A DNA stretch of 64,000 nucleotides from Amycolatopsis sp. WQ 127309 (GCF_023023025.1 NZ_CP095481.1:9685001-9749000), one strand, 5' to 3'; shown: positions 1-37,123, counted from the stretch's first letter. Numbers and translations: made by a program. Notes: generated by a model from the letters alone, not told the origin.

Positions 1-3000
1 AACACCGCGAACAACGCCAGGTCGGCGTCGCGGGTCAGCTCGTCCAGGTGCACGGCGGCGTCGATCTTGGGCGCGAAGACCCGGTCCAGGCGCTCGTCGT
101 CCAGGGACGCGAGCACGCCGTCGTCGAGGACCCCGGCGGCGTGGACGACGCCGGTGAGCGGGAGGCCGTCCAGCAGGGTCCGGACCTGCTCGCGGTCACT
201 CGTGTCGCACGCCACGACGTCGACGCGCGCACCGCGTTCCCGCAGCTCACGGGCGGTCTCGGTGTCGCCGCCACGGCGTGCCGCGAGGACGAGGTGGCGC
301 ACACCGTGCTCGGCCACCAGGTGCCGCGCGACGAGTGAGCCGAGCATGCCCGTCCCGCCAGTGATGAGGACCGTGCCCGCCGGGTCGAGGGCGCGCGGCA
401 GCGTCAGGACGTTCTTGCCGATGTGCTTGCCCTGCGCCATCGTCCGGAACACCTCGGGCGCGCGGCGGATGTCCCACGTCGTGAGCGGGATCGGCCGCAG
501 CTCGCCGGTCCCGAACAGGTCCAGGACCTCGCGCAGCAGCTCGCCGATCCGCTCCGGGCCCGCTTCCGGCAGGTCGAACGCCTGATAGCGGTCGACGTCC
601 GTGCGAATGTCGGTCTTGCCCATCTCCAGGAAGCGGCCACCTTCGGCCAGCAACCCCAGTGACGCGTCGACGAACTCCCCTGCCAGGGAATTCAGCACAA
701 CGTCGACTTCACCGAACTGCTCCGCGAACTCCAGGGTCCGCGAATTCGCGATGTGGTCGTCCGGAATCCCCATCTCCCGCAGGACGTACTGCTTGCCCGG
801 GCTCGCCGTCGCGTAGACCTCGGCGCCGAGGTGCCGGGCGACCTGGACCGCGGCCATCCCGACGCCGCCGGCCGCGGCGTGCACCAGCACGCGCTCGCCG
901 GGCCGCACTCCGGCGAGGTCGACGAGGCCGTACCAGGCGGTCATGAACACGACCGGGACCGACGCGGCCCGCTCGAACGACCAGCCCGCCGGCACCGGCG
1001 CCAGGGTGCGGACGTCCGCCACGACCTGCGGGGCGAAGCTGCCCGGCACCATGCCGAGGACACGGTCGCCGACGGCCGGGCCAGTCACGCCCGGGCCGAC
1101 CTCGGTGACCACGCCGGCGCACTCGCCGCCCATCCCGGCGGCGCCGACGTCGACGCCGAGCCCGGACAGGACGTCGCGGAAGTTCACCCCGGCCGCGCGC
1201 ACGTCGACCCGCACCTGCCCGGCGGCCAGCGGTTCCACTGTCGACGGTTCGAGGGTCAGGCCGTCGAAGGTGCCGCCCGCGGCCCGCAGCACCCACGGGC
1301 CGTCCTCCGGCAGCACGAGGTCGTCGTCGGTGGCCCGGGCCAGCCGCGGCACCCAGCCCCGGCCGTCGCGGACCGCGCACTGGTCCTCACCCGACGCGGC
1401 CAAGGCCGCGAGCAGGCCGTCCGGAATGTCGCCGTCCACGAGCAGCAGGCGGCCGGGGTTCTCGGTCTGGGCGCTGCGCACCAGTCCCCAGACGGCCGCC
1501 GCGACCGGGTCCGGCGGGCCGCCGAGGTCCACCGCGCCGGACGTCACGACGACGAGCCGCGAGCCGGTCCACGTCGGATCACCGAGGAAGCTTTGCAGGG
1601 TGCGCAGAACCCGGCCGGTGACGTCCCGTACCCGCCGTGGTTCGTCGCTGCCTGCACCGGCGTCGGCACGCAGGACGATCCACTCGGGACGCGTGGTCAG
1701 GCGGCCGAGATTGCCGGTCACCGTCTCGGTCGCGACGGGCGTGCCGGGTTCCGCGGTCAAGGGCGTCCACCGGAGCCGGAAGAGTGAGTCGTCGACCGGG
1801 CGGGCGAGCCGGTCGCGCGGCACCGGCCGGGTCGTCAGGGACCCGACGGACAGCACCGGGTCGCCGGTACCGTCGGCGAGGTCGACGGCCAGGCCGCCGT
1901 CGACCGGGCGCAACCGGGCCCGGAGGGTGGTCGCGCCGGTGGCGTGCACCACGACGTCGGTCCAGGCGAACGGCAGCGCCACCTCGTCGCCCGCGTCCAG
2001 GATGGTCGGGTGCAGGGCGGCGTCGAACAGCGCCGGGTGGATCGCGAACCCCGCGGTTTCCAGGCCCTCGGGCAGCGTCACCTCGGCGAAGAGTTCGTCA
2101 CCGCGCCGCCAAGCCGCCGTCACGCCGCGGAACGCCGGGCCGTAGGTGTAGTCGCGGCCCGCGAGGGTGTCGTAGAACCCGGACGTGTCGACGGGCTCGG
2201 CGCCACCGGGCGGCCACTCCCCCAGGCCGGTCGCGGCCGGTTCCCCGGCGACCAGGAAGCCCGCGGCGTGCCGGGTCCACTGTGCACCGTCCACTCGGGA
2301 GTAGACGCCGACCGGGCGACGGCCCGATTCGTCGGCGCCGACGACGACCTGCACGCGCACCGGCTCGTCGTCCAGGCGCAGCGGGGCCTCGACGACCAGC
2401 TCGCGCACCACCGGCGTGCCCACGCGGTCGCCGCCCTGCACCGCCAGCTCGACGAGCGCCGTGCCGGGGACCACGACCGTGCCGGCCACCTCGTGGTCGG
2501 CCAGCCACGGGTGCGTCTCGCGGGCGATCCGCCCGGTCAGGACGACCCCGCCGGACGCGGCGTCGGGCACCGCCGCGCCGAGCAGCGGGTGGGCGACCGG
2601 CAGGACGCCGGTGTCGGCGGTGCCGGTCTTGAGCCAGTAGTGGCGGTTCTGGAACGCCGTGGTCGGCACCGGCACGACCGGGAGCCCGGCCGGGAACAGC
2701 GCGCTCCAGTCCACCGGGACGCCGTGGGCGAACAGCGTGGCCAACGCGGTCAGGGCGGTGCCGGACTCGGGCCGGTCCCGCCGGGTCAGCGCGACGGCGA
2801 CCGGCGCGTCGTCGATCTCACGCACGGCCGGGGTGAGGGCCGCGTCCGGCCCGACTTCGAGGACCGCCGCGACCGAGAGGTCCAGGACGGTCCGGACGGC
2901 GTCGGCGAACCGCACCGGGCGCCGCACCTGCTCGACCCAGTAGTCCGCCGAACCCAGCTCCGCCCCCGCGGCCCGTCCGGACACAGTGGACACGACGGGC

Positions 3001-5165
3001 AGCGTGGGCTCGCGGTAGTCGACGCGGCGCGCCACCTCGGCGTACCCGGCGAGCATCGGGTCCAGCAGTCCGGAGTGGAACGCGTGGCTCACCGTCAGCG
3101 GGGTGGTCTTGAACGCCAGGCCTGCCGCGGCCGCGTGCACCGCCTCGGCGTCGCCGGAGAGCACCACCGACCGCAGCCCGTTGACCGCCGCCAGCCACAC
3201 GCCGTCGCCGAGCACCGGCTCGACTTCTGCTTCGGACGCCGCCACCGCCACCATCGCCCCACCCGGCGGCAGCTCCTGCATCAACCGACCCCGCGCGGCC
3301 ACCAGCATCGCCGCGTCTCCGAGGGAGAACACGCCCGCCACGTACGCCGCGGTGATCTCCCCCAGTGAATGCCCCGCGACCACGCGCGGGCGCACGCCGA
3401 ACGACTCCAGCAACCGGACCATCGCGACCTCGACCGCGAACAACCCCGCCTGCGTATAGCGAGTCTCGTGCACGAGATCCGACGCGATCGCCGCACGCAA
3501 CGGCCGGTCCAGGTGCCGGTCGAACTCCGCGCACACCTCGTCGAACGCCGTCGCGAACACCGGGAACTCCGCCGCCAGCTCGAAGCCCATCCCGACCCGC
3601 TGCGCGCCCTGACCGGTGAACAGCAGGGCGACGCCGTCACGGGACGGGTCGACGACGCCCTGGACCGCGCCCTTCCGCAGCAGGTCCGCGGCCTCGTGGG
3701 CAGTCCCGGCCAGTGCCACGGTGCGGTGTTCCCACAACGCCCGTGACCGCAGGAGCGACCACGCGGGCGCGACGAGGGTGTCGTGGCTCTCGAGGAAACC
3801 GGCCACCCGCTCGGTCTGCTCGGCGAGGCCGCGGGCCGAACGCGCCGACACGACCACGGGCAGGACACCCGGATCGGCGATCGGTACCGGCCTAGGTGCC
3901 GGTGGGGCTTCCTCCAGCACCAGGTGCGCGTTGGTCCCGCTCACCCCGAACGACGACACCCCGGCCCGGCGCGGCCGGTCCCCGCGGGGCCACTCCTCGG
4001 CCGCGGTCAGCAGCCGGACCGCCCCGGCGCTCCAGTCGATCTGGGTGGACGGGTGCGCGGCGTGCAGTGTCGGCGGCAGGACGCCGTGGCGCAGGGCCAG
4101 GACCATCTTGACGACCCCGGCGACGCCCGCCGCGGCCTGCGCGTGCCCGATGTTGGACTTCAGCGACCCCAGCCACAACGGCGTTTCGCGGTCCTGACCG
4201 TAGGCCGCTTGGAGGGCGTGGACCTCGATCGGGTCGCCGAGTGTGGTGCCCGTGCCGTGCGCCTCGACGACGTCCACTTCGGACGGTCGCACCCCGGCGT
4301 TGGCCAGTGCCTGGCGGATCACCGCCTGCTGCGCGGGTCCGTTCGGGGCGGTCAGGCCGTTCGACGCGCCGTCCTGGTTGACCGCGCTGCCCTTGACGAC
4401 GGCCAGGATTTCCCGGCCGTCGCGCACGGCGTCCGAGAGGCGCTGGAGCACCAGGACCCCGACGCCCTCACCCCAGCCCGTGCCGTCGGCTCCGTCCGAA
4501 AAGGACTTGCACCGGCCGTCCGCCGCGAGCCCGCCCTGGCGGGCGAACTCGGTGAACGCCGCCGGGGTCGCCATCACCGTCGCGCCCCCGGCGAGCGCCA
4601 TCGTGCACTCCCCGGACCGCAGCGACTGCGCCGCGAGGTGCATCGCCACCAGCGACGACGAACACGCCGTGTCCACGGTGACGGCCGGGCCGCGCACCCC
4701 GAGCACGTACGAAACGCGACCCGAGATGATGCTCGCCGACGACCCCGTCATGGCGAACCCGGCGGCTTCGTCGGCGAAACCCTGGCCCTGCATCCCGTAA
4801 CCGAGGGCGGAGGCGCCGAAGAACACGCCGACGTCCTGCCCGCGCAACGACGTCGGGGCGATCCCGCCGCGTTCCAGCGCTTCCCACGACGTCTGGAGCA
4901 GGAGCCGCTGCTGCGGGTCCATCGCCGCGGCTTCGCGGGGCGAGATGCCGAAGAACGCGGGATCGAAGCGGCCCGCGTCGTGCAGGAACCCGCCGAAGCG
5001 GGCGACGCCGTCGAGGCCGGTGGTGTCCCAGCCGCGATCGGCGGGGAACGGCGAGATCGTGTCGACCCCGCCGGAAACGACCTCCCACAGGGCTTCCGGA
5101 CCGTCCACTCCGCCCGGCAGCCGCAGCCCGACGCCGACGACCACCACCGGGTCGCCGGTGACGAC
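1..5165 (-). other. PKS module 7: KS-AT(malonyl)-DH-ER-KR(partial)
   Basis: KS has DTACSSS with Cys at 4662-4664. AT has GHSLG (Ser codon 3366-3368) and SHAFH, the malonyl signature. DH has an intact HPWLADHEVAG...PG with His at 2493-2495 and HPALFDAALH. ER lies at about 1290-390 with VNFRDVL and HAAAGGVG; the position where tyrosine would predict a 2S methyl is Asp, irrelevant for a malonyl unit. KR begins near 370 (GGTGMLG, AGVLDDG, so B-type) and is cut by the window edge. Expected outcome is a fully reduced two-carbon extension. Boundaries are approximate. Confidence 0.9.
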
Positions 5166-8100
5166 GGCGGCCACGGGAGCGACCGGCGCGAGGGTGCCGG
5201 CGAGGTACTCGGCGAGCGCCTGCGGGTCGGGGTGGTCGAAGACCACAGTGGACGGCAGGGCCGCCCCGGTGAGGTCCGCGAGCTTGTTGCGGAGTTCGAG
5301 CGCGGTGAGGGAGTCGAACCCCGCGTCGCGGAAGGCCTGCGTGGCGGTGACGCCGTCGCCACCGCCGAGGACGACGGCGGCTTCGGCGCGGACGAGACTG
5401 GTGAGCTGCGCGACGCGGTCGGCGGGCCCGGCCGCGGCCAGGCGGCTCAGCAGGCCGTTCCCGGCGGTGGCGGCGGGCCGCCGGATCGGCCCGGTGAGTT
5501 CGGTGAGCAACGGCGGGACGCCGTGGTCGCGCGCCCGGTCCCGCAGGACCGGCAGGTCGAGGACCATCGGCACGAGGGCCGGCCGGGCCGACGTCAGCGC
5601 GGTGCGGAGGAGGGCGAGGCCCCGCGCGGGGTCGAGGGCGCCGAAGCCGGCGCGGGCCATCCGCTGGGCGTCGGCGGCCCGGGAGATCCGCCCGTCGCCG
5701 GCCCAGAGGCCCCAGGCCAGGGCGACGGCGGCCTCGCCGGCGGCGCGGCGCCGCGCGGCGAGACCCTCGAGGAAAGCGTTTGCGGCCGCGTAGTTGCCCT
5801 GCCCGGCGCCGCCGAGCACCCCGGCGGCGGAGGAGAACAGCACGAACGCGGCGAGGCCGGCGTCGCGCGTGAGGTCGTCGAGGTGGACGGCGGAGTCGGC
5901 CTTGGGGCGCAGGACGGTGTCGAGGCGCGCGGGGTCGAGCGTGCCGAGGAGGCCGTCGTCGATCACCCCGGCCGTGTGCACGACGGCGGTGAGCGGCGCC
6001 CCGTCCGGCACCCGGGCGAGCAGGTCGCGCACCTGGTCGCGGTCGGCGGTGTCGCAGGCGACGACGTCGACCCGCGCACCGGCGGCTTCGAGACGGCCGA
6101 CCAGGTCGGCGGCGCCGTCGGCCGCGGGCCCGCGGCGGGAGGCGAGCAGGAGACCGCGCACGCCCAGCTCCCGCACGAGGAACTCCGCGACGGCGGAGCC
6201 GAGCATGCCGGTGCCGCCGGTGACGAGGACCGTGCCGGCCGGGTCGAGCGGGCGCGCGCCGGGATCCGGGGCGGCGGTCTCGCGGACGAGCCGGGGCACC
6301 CGGACCTCGCCGTCGGCGACGCGGCACTCGTCCTCGCCGGCGGACACCAGTGTCGCGGCCAGGGCGGCCAGGTCGGTTTCGCCGGTGACGTCCGCCAGGA
6401 GGACGCGGCCCGGGTGCTCGGTCCGGGCGGTGCGGACGAGCCCTCCGACCGCCGTCGCGACGGGGTCGGCGGCGTCGCGGGTCACGACCAGCAACCGGCT
6501 GTCCTGCCAGGCCGGGTCCGCGAGGAAGGCCTGCAGTGTCGCCAGCACCCCGGCGAGGACCTCGCGCACCCGGGCGGTCTCCTCGCCCGTCCCCGGGGCG
6601 ACCCGCAGGACCACAGTGGACGGTTTCTCGACGGCCTCGGCGAGGCCGGCCGCACCGTCGATGACCAGGGCCTCGCCGTATCCACCGGGAGCGACGTCGG
6701 GCAGGGGCCGCCACTCGACCGCGAACAGTGCGTCCCCGGCGCCGTCGTGCGCGAGGGGCACCGTCCCGGTCGTCACCGATTCCGCCGACAGGATCGGCGC
6801 CCCGGCCGTGTCCTGCAGGGTCAGCGCCCAGCCGCCGGGGACCGGGGTCAGCCGGGCCCGGGCGACCCCCGCGTTGCCCGCGCTCAGCGTCACCCCGGCC
6901 CAGGCCGAAGGTCGCTCCCCCGTCATCGCCAGCGCCGCGGTGAGCAGCGCCGGGTGGATCGCGAACGTCGCGGGATCCACTTCGGACGGCAGTTCGACCT
7001 CGGCGTAGATCTCCTCGCCGCGGCGCAGCAGGCCGTCGGCGGTTCGCGTCGCTCCCGGCGGCGGCCAGGCGAAGGACGGCGGCACCGGGGCCGCGGTCGT
7101 CAGGGTCCCGGTCGCGCAGCGCACCCACGCACCGCCGTCGGCGAGACGCGCGTGGACCTCGACCCGGCGCGCACCGGACTCCGCCGGACCGGCCACGACC
7201 TGCACCCGCACCGGTGTCCCCGGGATGAGGGCGAGCCGTCGTTCGGCCGTCAGCTCGCGCACGACCGGCGCACCCACCCGGTCACCGGCCTGGATCGCCA
7301 GCTCCAGCCAGGCTTCCGCGCCCGCTTCCGGCAGCACGTCGGACGACAGCCGGCCGGTGAGGGTCACCGCGCCGGTCGCCGGGTCCTCCACCGCCGCGCC
7401 GAGCACCGGGTGCGCCACCGCGTCGAGGCCGAGACCGGCCGCGTCGGCCACCGCGCTGCCGGGCGTCAGCCAGAACCGGTCCGGGCGGAACACCGTGGTC
7501 GGCAGCGACACGCGGGCGGGCGCCGCGGGCAGCAGCGCGTCCCACGCCACGTCGGCGCCGCAGGCGAACGCCGCCGCCAGCGCGGCGCGGAAGACGTCCG
7601 GCTCGGGACGTCCGCGGCGGCCCAGCGGCACCGTCGCGGGCGCGCCGTCGGGGACCATCGCCGTCAGCGCGGCGTCCGGGCCGACCTCGAGCAGCACGGC
7701 CGGTGTGGTCGCCAGCACCGTCGTCACGGCGTCCGCGAACCGCACCGGACGCCGGACCTGGTCGACCCAGTACTGCGCCGTGCGGATCTCGGGGTCGGCC
7801 ACCGCACCGGACACAGTGGACACCAGCGGGACGGACGGCTCGCGGTAGGTCACGCGCGCGGCCACCGCGGCGAAGGGCGCCAGCACGGGCTCGACCAGCC
7901 CGGAGTGGAACGCCTGCGAGACGGTCAGCCGCTTCGTCCGGTACGGCAGCCGCTCCACCGCGGCCTCGATCGCCTCGGCGGTCCCCGACAGCACCACGGA
8001 CTCCGGCCCGTTGACCGCCGCCAACCACACGCCGTCCCCGAGCACCGGCTCGACGTCTGCTTCGGACGCCGCCACCGCCACCATCGCCCCACCCGGCGGC

Positions 8101-10103
8101 AGCTCCTGCATCAACCGACCCCGGGCCGCCACCAGCATCGCCGCGTCTTCGAGGGAGAACACACCCGCCACGTACGCCGCGGTGATCTCCCCCAGTGAAT
8201 GCCCCGCGACCACGCGCGGGCGCACGCCGAACGACTCCAGCAACCGGACCATCGCGACCTCGACCGCGAACAACCCCGCCTGCGTATACACCGTCTCGTG
8301 CACCGCGTCCGACGCGATCGCCTCGCGCAGCGGCCGGTCCAGATGACGATCCAGCTCCGCGCACACCTCGTCGAAGGCCGTCGCGAACACCGGGAACTCC
8401 GCGGCCAGCTCCGCGCCCATCCCGGGCCGCTGGGCACCCTGCCCGGTGAAGAGGAACGCCACGCCGTCGTCGTCCGGTGCCGGTCCGCGGCTGGTCACCT
8501 CGCGCAGCCGCGCGACCGCCTGCTCGGGGTCCTCGGCCCACACGACCGCCCGGTGCTCCCACAGCGCTCGCGACCGCACCAGCGCCGCCGCCACCGCACC
8601 GAGATCCGCGGCCGGGTCCAGGGCCCCGGCCAGCCGCGCGGCCTGGTCGGTCAGGCCCGCCGCCGACCGCGCGGACACCACCAGCGGCACGACCCCGGTC
8701 GACGTGCCGGGCGGCGGCTCCTCCTCGGCGGCCTGCTCGACGATGACGTGCGCGTTGGTCCCGGACACCCCGAACGACGACACCCCGGCCCGGCGCGGCC
8801 GGCCGGTCTCCGGCCACGGGCGCGCCTCGGTCAGCAGCCGCACCGCGCCGCCGGCCCAGTCGACGCGGGACGACGGTTCCGTCACGTGCAGGGTGCGCGG
8901 CAGCACGCCGTGCCGCATCGCGAGGATCATCTTGACGACCCCGGACACGCCGGCCGCGGCCTGCGTGTGCCCGACGTTCGACTTCAGCGAGCCGAGCCAC
9001 AACGGCGTTTCCCGGCCCTGACCGTAGGTCGCCAGCAGCGCCTGGACCTCGATCGGATCGCCCAGGGTCGTCCCGGTGCCGTGGCCTTCGACGGCGTCCA
9101 CATCGGACGGTGCCAGGCCCGCGCCGGCCAGGGCCTGGCGGATGACCTCCTGCTGGGCCGGGCCGTTCGGGGCGGTGAGCCCGTTGGACGCGCCGTCGGC
9201 GTTGACCGCGCTGCCGCGCAGCACCGCCAGCACCTCACGGCCTTCGCGGCGCGCGTCGGAAAGCCGTTGCAGGGCCAGGACCCCGACGCCTTCGCCCCAG
9301 CCCGTGCCGTCGGCGGTGTCCGAATAGGACTTGCACCGGCCGTCCGCGGACAGCCCGCGCTGGCGCGAGAACTCGACGAAGATGCTCGGCGTCTCCATCA
9401 CGGTGGCGCCGCCCGCCAGCGCCACCGAGCACTCGCCGGACCGCAGCGACTGCGCCGCCAGGTGCAGGGCCACCAGCGACGATGAGCACGCCGTGTCCAG
9501 CGTCACCGCGGGACCGCGCAGGCCGAGCACGTAGGCGACCCGGCCGGACAGAACGCTCGACGACGAGCCGGTCAGCGCGTACCCGGCCGCGTCGCCGGTC
9601 GATTCCCGCAACTGGGCGCCGTAACCCTGGGCGGCCGCGCCGAAGAACACGCCGGTCCGGCTGCCCCGCAGCGACGTCGGCGCGATGCCCGCGCGTTCGA
9701 GGGCCTCCCACGACGTCTGCAGCAGCAGCCGCTGCTGCGGGTCCATGGAAAGCGCTTCACGCGGCGAGATCCCGAAGAACGCCGGGTCGAACCGCGTCGC
9801 GTCGGCCAGGAACCCGCCGGAGCGGGTGTAGGACTTGCCGGGGACGTCCGGATCGGGGTCGTAGACGGCCTCGACGTCCCAGCCGCGGTCGGCCGGGAAC
9901 CCCGAGACGGCGTCGACCTCGTCCGTGAGCAGGCGCCACAGCGCTTCCGGGCTCGTGACGCCGCCCGGCAGCCGGACGCCGATGCCGACCACCGCGATGG
10001 GCTCGGCCTTCGCGGCCCGCAGCTCGTCCAGCTCGGCGCGGGCCTGGCGCAGCTCGGCCACGGTCCGCTTGAAGTAGTCGAGAACCTTGTCGTCAACGTC
10101 CAC
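1..10103 (-). CDS. Modular type I polyketide synthase, second protein (modules 6 and 7), 3' end outside window
   Basis: This is the second assembly-line protein; about 3367 residues lie in the window and the frame stays open to base 1. It begins with a short coiled-coil docking segment (DDKVLDYFKRTVAELR, then RARAELDEL-like heptads, residues 3-30). One complete module follows (KS Cys206, AT Ser636, degenerate DH, KR, ACP Ser1598), then most of a second (KS Cys1814, AT Ser2246, DH His2537, ER, start of KR). The GTG at 10103 is the first possible start, because an in-frame TGA lies two codons upstream. The ribosome binding site is weak. The gene starts 39 bp after the stop of the upstream synthase, so the two are very probably cotranscribed. 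The N-terminal docking segment fits the helical C-terminus of that protein. Function is certain at family level; the product is unknown. Confidence 0.95.
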   Translation of the reverse strand, partial: MDVDDKVLDYFKRTVAELRQARAELDELRAAKAEPIAVVGIGVRLPGGVTSPEALWRLLTDEVDAVSGFPADRGWDVEAVYDPDPDVPGKSYTRSGGFLADATRFDPAFFGISPREALSMDPQQRLLLQTSWEALERAGIAPTSLRGSRTGVFFGAAAQGYGAQLRESTGDAAGYALTGSSSSVLSGRVAYVLGLRGPAVTLDTACSSSLVALHLAAQSLRSGECSVALAGGATVMETPSIFVEFSRQRGLSADGRCKSYSDTADGTGWGEGVGVLALQRLSDARREGREVLAVLRGSAVNADGASNGLTAPNGPAQQEVIRQALAGAGLAPSDVDAVEGHGTGTTLGDPIEVQALLATYGQGRETPLWLGSLKSNVGHTQAAAGVSGVVKMILAMRHGVLPRTLHVTEPSSRVDWAGGAVRLLTEARPWPETGRPRRAGVSSFGVSGTNAHVIVEQAAEEEPPPGTSTGVVPLVVSARSAAGLTDQAARLAGALDPAADLGAVAAALVRSRALWEHRAVVWAEDPEQAVARLREVTSRGPAPDDDGVAFLFTGQGAQRPGMGAELAAEFPVFATAFDEVCAELDRHLDRPLREAIASDAVHETVYTQAGLFAVEVAMVRLLESFGVRPRVVAGHSLGEITAAYVAGVFSLEDAAMLVAARGRLMQELPPGGAMVAVAASEADVEPVLGDGVWLAAVNGPESVVLSGTAEAIEAAVERLPYRTKRLTVSQAFHSGLVEPVLAPFAAVAARVTYREPSVPLVSTVSGAVADPEIRTAQYWVDQVRRPVRFADAVTTVLATTPAVLLEVGPDAALTAMVPDGAPATVPLGRRGRPEPDVFRAALAAAFACGADVAWDALLPAAPARVSLPTTVFRPDRFWLTPGSAVADAAGLGLDAVAHPVLGAAVEDPATGAVTLTGRLSSDVLPEAGAEAWLELAIQAGDRVGAPVVRELTAERRLALIPGTPVRVQVVAGPAESGARRVEVHARLADGGAWVRCATGTLTTAAPVPPSFAWPPPGATRTADGLLRRGEEIYAEVELPSEVDPATFAIHPALLTAALAMTGERPSAWAGVTLSAGNAGVARARLTPVPGGWALTLQDTAGAPILSAESVTTGTVPLAHDGAGDALFAVEWRPLPDVAPGGYGEALVIDGAAGLAEAVEKPSTVVLRVAPGTGEETARVREVLAGVLATLQAFLADPAWQDSRLLVVTRDAADPVATAVGGLVRTARTEHPGRVLLADVTGETDLAALAATLVSAGEDECRVADGEVRVPRLVRETAAPDPGARPLDPAGTVLVTGGTGMLGSAVAEFLVRELGVRGLLLASRRGPAADGAADLVGRLEAAGARVDVVACDTADRDQVRDLLARVPDGAPLTAVVHTAGVIDDGLLGTLDPARLDTVLRPKADSAVHLDDLTRDAGLAAFVLFSSAAGVLGGAGQGNYAAANAFLEGLAARRRAAGEAAVALAWGLWAGDGRISRAADAQRMARAGFGALDPARGLALLRTALTSARPALVPMVLDLPVLRDRARDHGVPPLLTELTGPIRRPAATAGNGLLSRLAAAGPADRVAQLTSLVRAEAAVVLGGGDGVTATQAFRDAGFDSLTALELRNKLADLTGAALPSTVVFDHPDPQALAEYLAGTLAPVAPVAAVVTGDPVVVVGVGLRLPGGVDGPEALWEVVSGGVDTISPFPADRGWDTTGLDGVARFGGFLHDAGRFDPAFFGISPREAAAMDPQQRLLLQTSWEALERGGIAPTSLRGQDVGVFFGASALGYGMQGQGFADEAAGFAMTGSSASIISGRVSYVLGVRGPAVTVDTACSSSLVAMHLAAQSLRSGECTMALAGGATVMATPAAFTEFARQGGLAADGRCKSFSDGADGTGWGEGVGVLVLQRLSDAVRDGREILAVVKGSAVNQDGASNGLTAPNGPAQQAVIRQALANAGVRPSEVDVVEAHGTGTTLGDPIEVHALQAAYGQDRETPLWLGSLKSNIGHAQAAAGVAGVVKMVLALRHGVLPPTLHAAHPSTQIDWSAGAVRLLTAAEEWPRGDRPRRAGVSSFGVSGTNAHLVLEEAPPAPRPVPIADPGVLPVVVSARSARGLAEQTERVAGFLESHDTLVAPAWSLLRSRALWEHRTVALAGTAHEAADLLRKGAVQGVVDPSRDGVALLFTGQGAQRVGMGFELAAEFPVFATAFDEVCAEFDRHLDRPLRAAIASDLVHETRYTQAGLFAVEVAMVRLLESFGVRPRVVAGHSLGEITAAYVAGVFSLGDAAMLVAARGRLMQELPPGGAMVAVAASEAEVEPVLGDGVWLAAVNGLRSVVLSGDAEAVHAAAAGLAFKTTPLTVSHAFHSGLLDPMLAGYAEVARRVDYREPTLPVVSTVSGRAAGAELGSADYWVEQVRRPVRFADAVRTVLDLSVAAVLEVGPDAALTPAVREIDDAPVAVALTRRDRPESGTALTALATLFAHGVPVDWSALFPAGLPVVPVPTTAFQNRHYWLKTGTADTGVLPVAHPLLGAAVPDAASGGVVLTGRIARETHPWLADHEVAGTVVVPGTALVELAVQGGDRVGTPVVRELVVEAPLRLDDEPVRVQVVVGADESGRRPVGVYSRVDGAQWTRHAAGFLVAGEPAATGLGEWPPGGAEPVDTSGFYDTLAGRDYTYGPAFRGVTAAWRRGDELFAEVTLPEGLETAGFAIHPALFDAALHPTILDAGDEVALPFAWTDVVVHATGATTLRARLRPVDGGLAVDLADGTGDPVLSVGSLTTRPVPRDRLARPVDDSLFRLRWTPLTAEPGTPVATETVTGNLGRLTTRPEWIVLRADAGAGSDEPRRVRDVTGRVLRTLQSFLGDPTWTGSRLVVVTSGAVDLGGPPDPVAAAVWGLVRSAQTENPGRLLLVDGDIPDGLLAALAASGEDQCAVRDGRGWVPRLARATDDDLVLPEDGPWVLRAAGGTFDGLTLEPSTVEPLAAGQVRVDVRAAGVNFRDVLSGLGVDVGAAGMGGECAGVVTEVGPGVTGPAVGDRVLGMVPGSFAPQVVADVRTLAPVPAGWSFERAASVPVVFMTAWYGLVDLAGVRPGERVLVHAAAGGVGMAAVQVARHLGAEVYATASPGKQYVLREMGIPDDHIANSRTLEFAEQFGEVDVVLNSLAGEFVDASLGLLAEGGRFLEMGKTDIRTDVDRYQAFDLPEAGPERIGELLREVLDLFGTGELRPIPLTTWDIRRAPEVFRTMAQGKHIGKNVLTLPRALDPAGTVLITGGTGMLGSLVARHLVAEHGVRHLVLAARRGGDTETARELRERGARVDVVACDTSDREQVRTLLDGLPLTGVVHAAGVLDDGVLASLDDERLDRVFAPKIDAAVHLDELTRDADLALFAV
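3181..3457. repeat. Near-identical AT-coding tract, copy in module 7
   Basis: These 277 bases match 8011-8287 at a constant offset of 4830 with seven mismatches by eye; the last 124 bases (3334-3457) are identical. The tract covers the AT core around GHSLG and stops abruptly after the codons for TQAG. Flanking AT sequence is much less alike at the DNA level. Confidence 0.85.
5190..10020 (-). other. PKS module 6: KS-AT(malonyl)-DH(inactive)-KR-ACP
   Basis: KS has VTLDTACSSS, Cys codon 9486-9488. AT has GHSLG (Ser 8196-8198), but the specificity motif reads SQAFH instead of SHAFH. The DH region (about 7410-6780) is present but has lost its HPWLADHAV segment: TLTGRLSSD is followed directly by VLPEAGAEAWLELA. 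Its second motif reads HPALLTAAL, with Thr for the catalytic Asp. KR has GGTGMLG, AGVIDDG and GQGNYAAAN, so it is active and B-type. ACP serine is at 5310-5312. Expected product is a beta-hydroxy unit. Confidence 0.88.
8011..8287. repeat. Near-identical AT-coding tract, copy in module 6
   Basis: Partner of 3181-3457. A shorter stretch, about 55 bases around 12675-12729 in module 5, is also shared with both copies. This points to recent duplication or gene conversion between the three malonyl AT domains. Confidence 0.85.
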
Positions 10104-10142
10104 GGGTCACACTCGGGTTTCCGTCTCGGGGGCCGGCCGGGG

Positions 10143-37049
<26,907 letters not shown>

Positions 37050-37123
37050 GCTGCTCCCGGCGTCGATGCGGCGATCCGACCCCGCGAGCTAACCGTGAAC
37101 GAGGTGGGGGAATCCCTAGAGAA

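Noticed and set aside
3783..8198. Long plus-strand open frame (1471 codons) opposite the second synthase
   Set aside because: His/Arg/Gly-rich product with no domains, exactly antisense to KS-AT-DH-KR coding DNA. High-GC coding sequence keeps antisense frames open.
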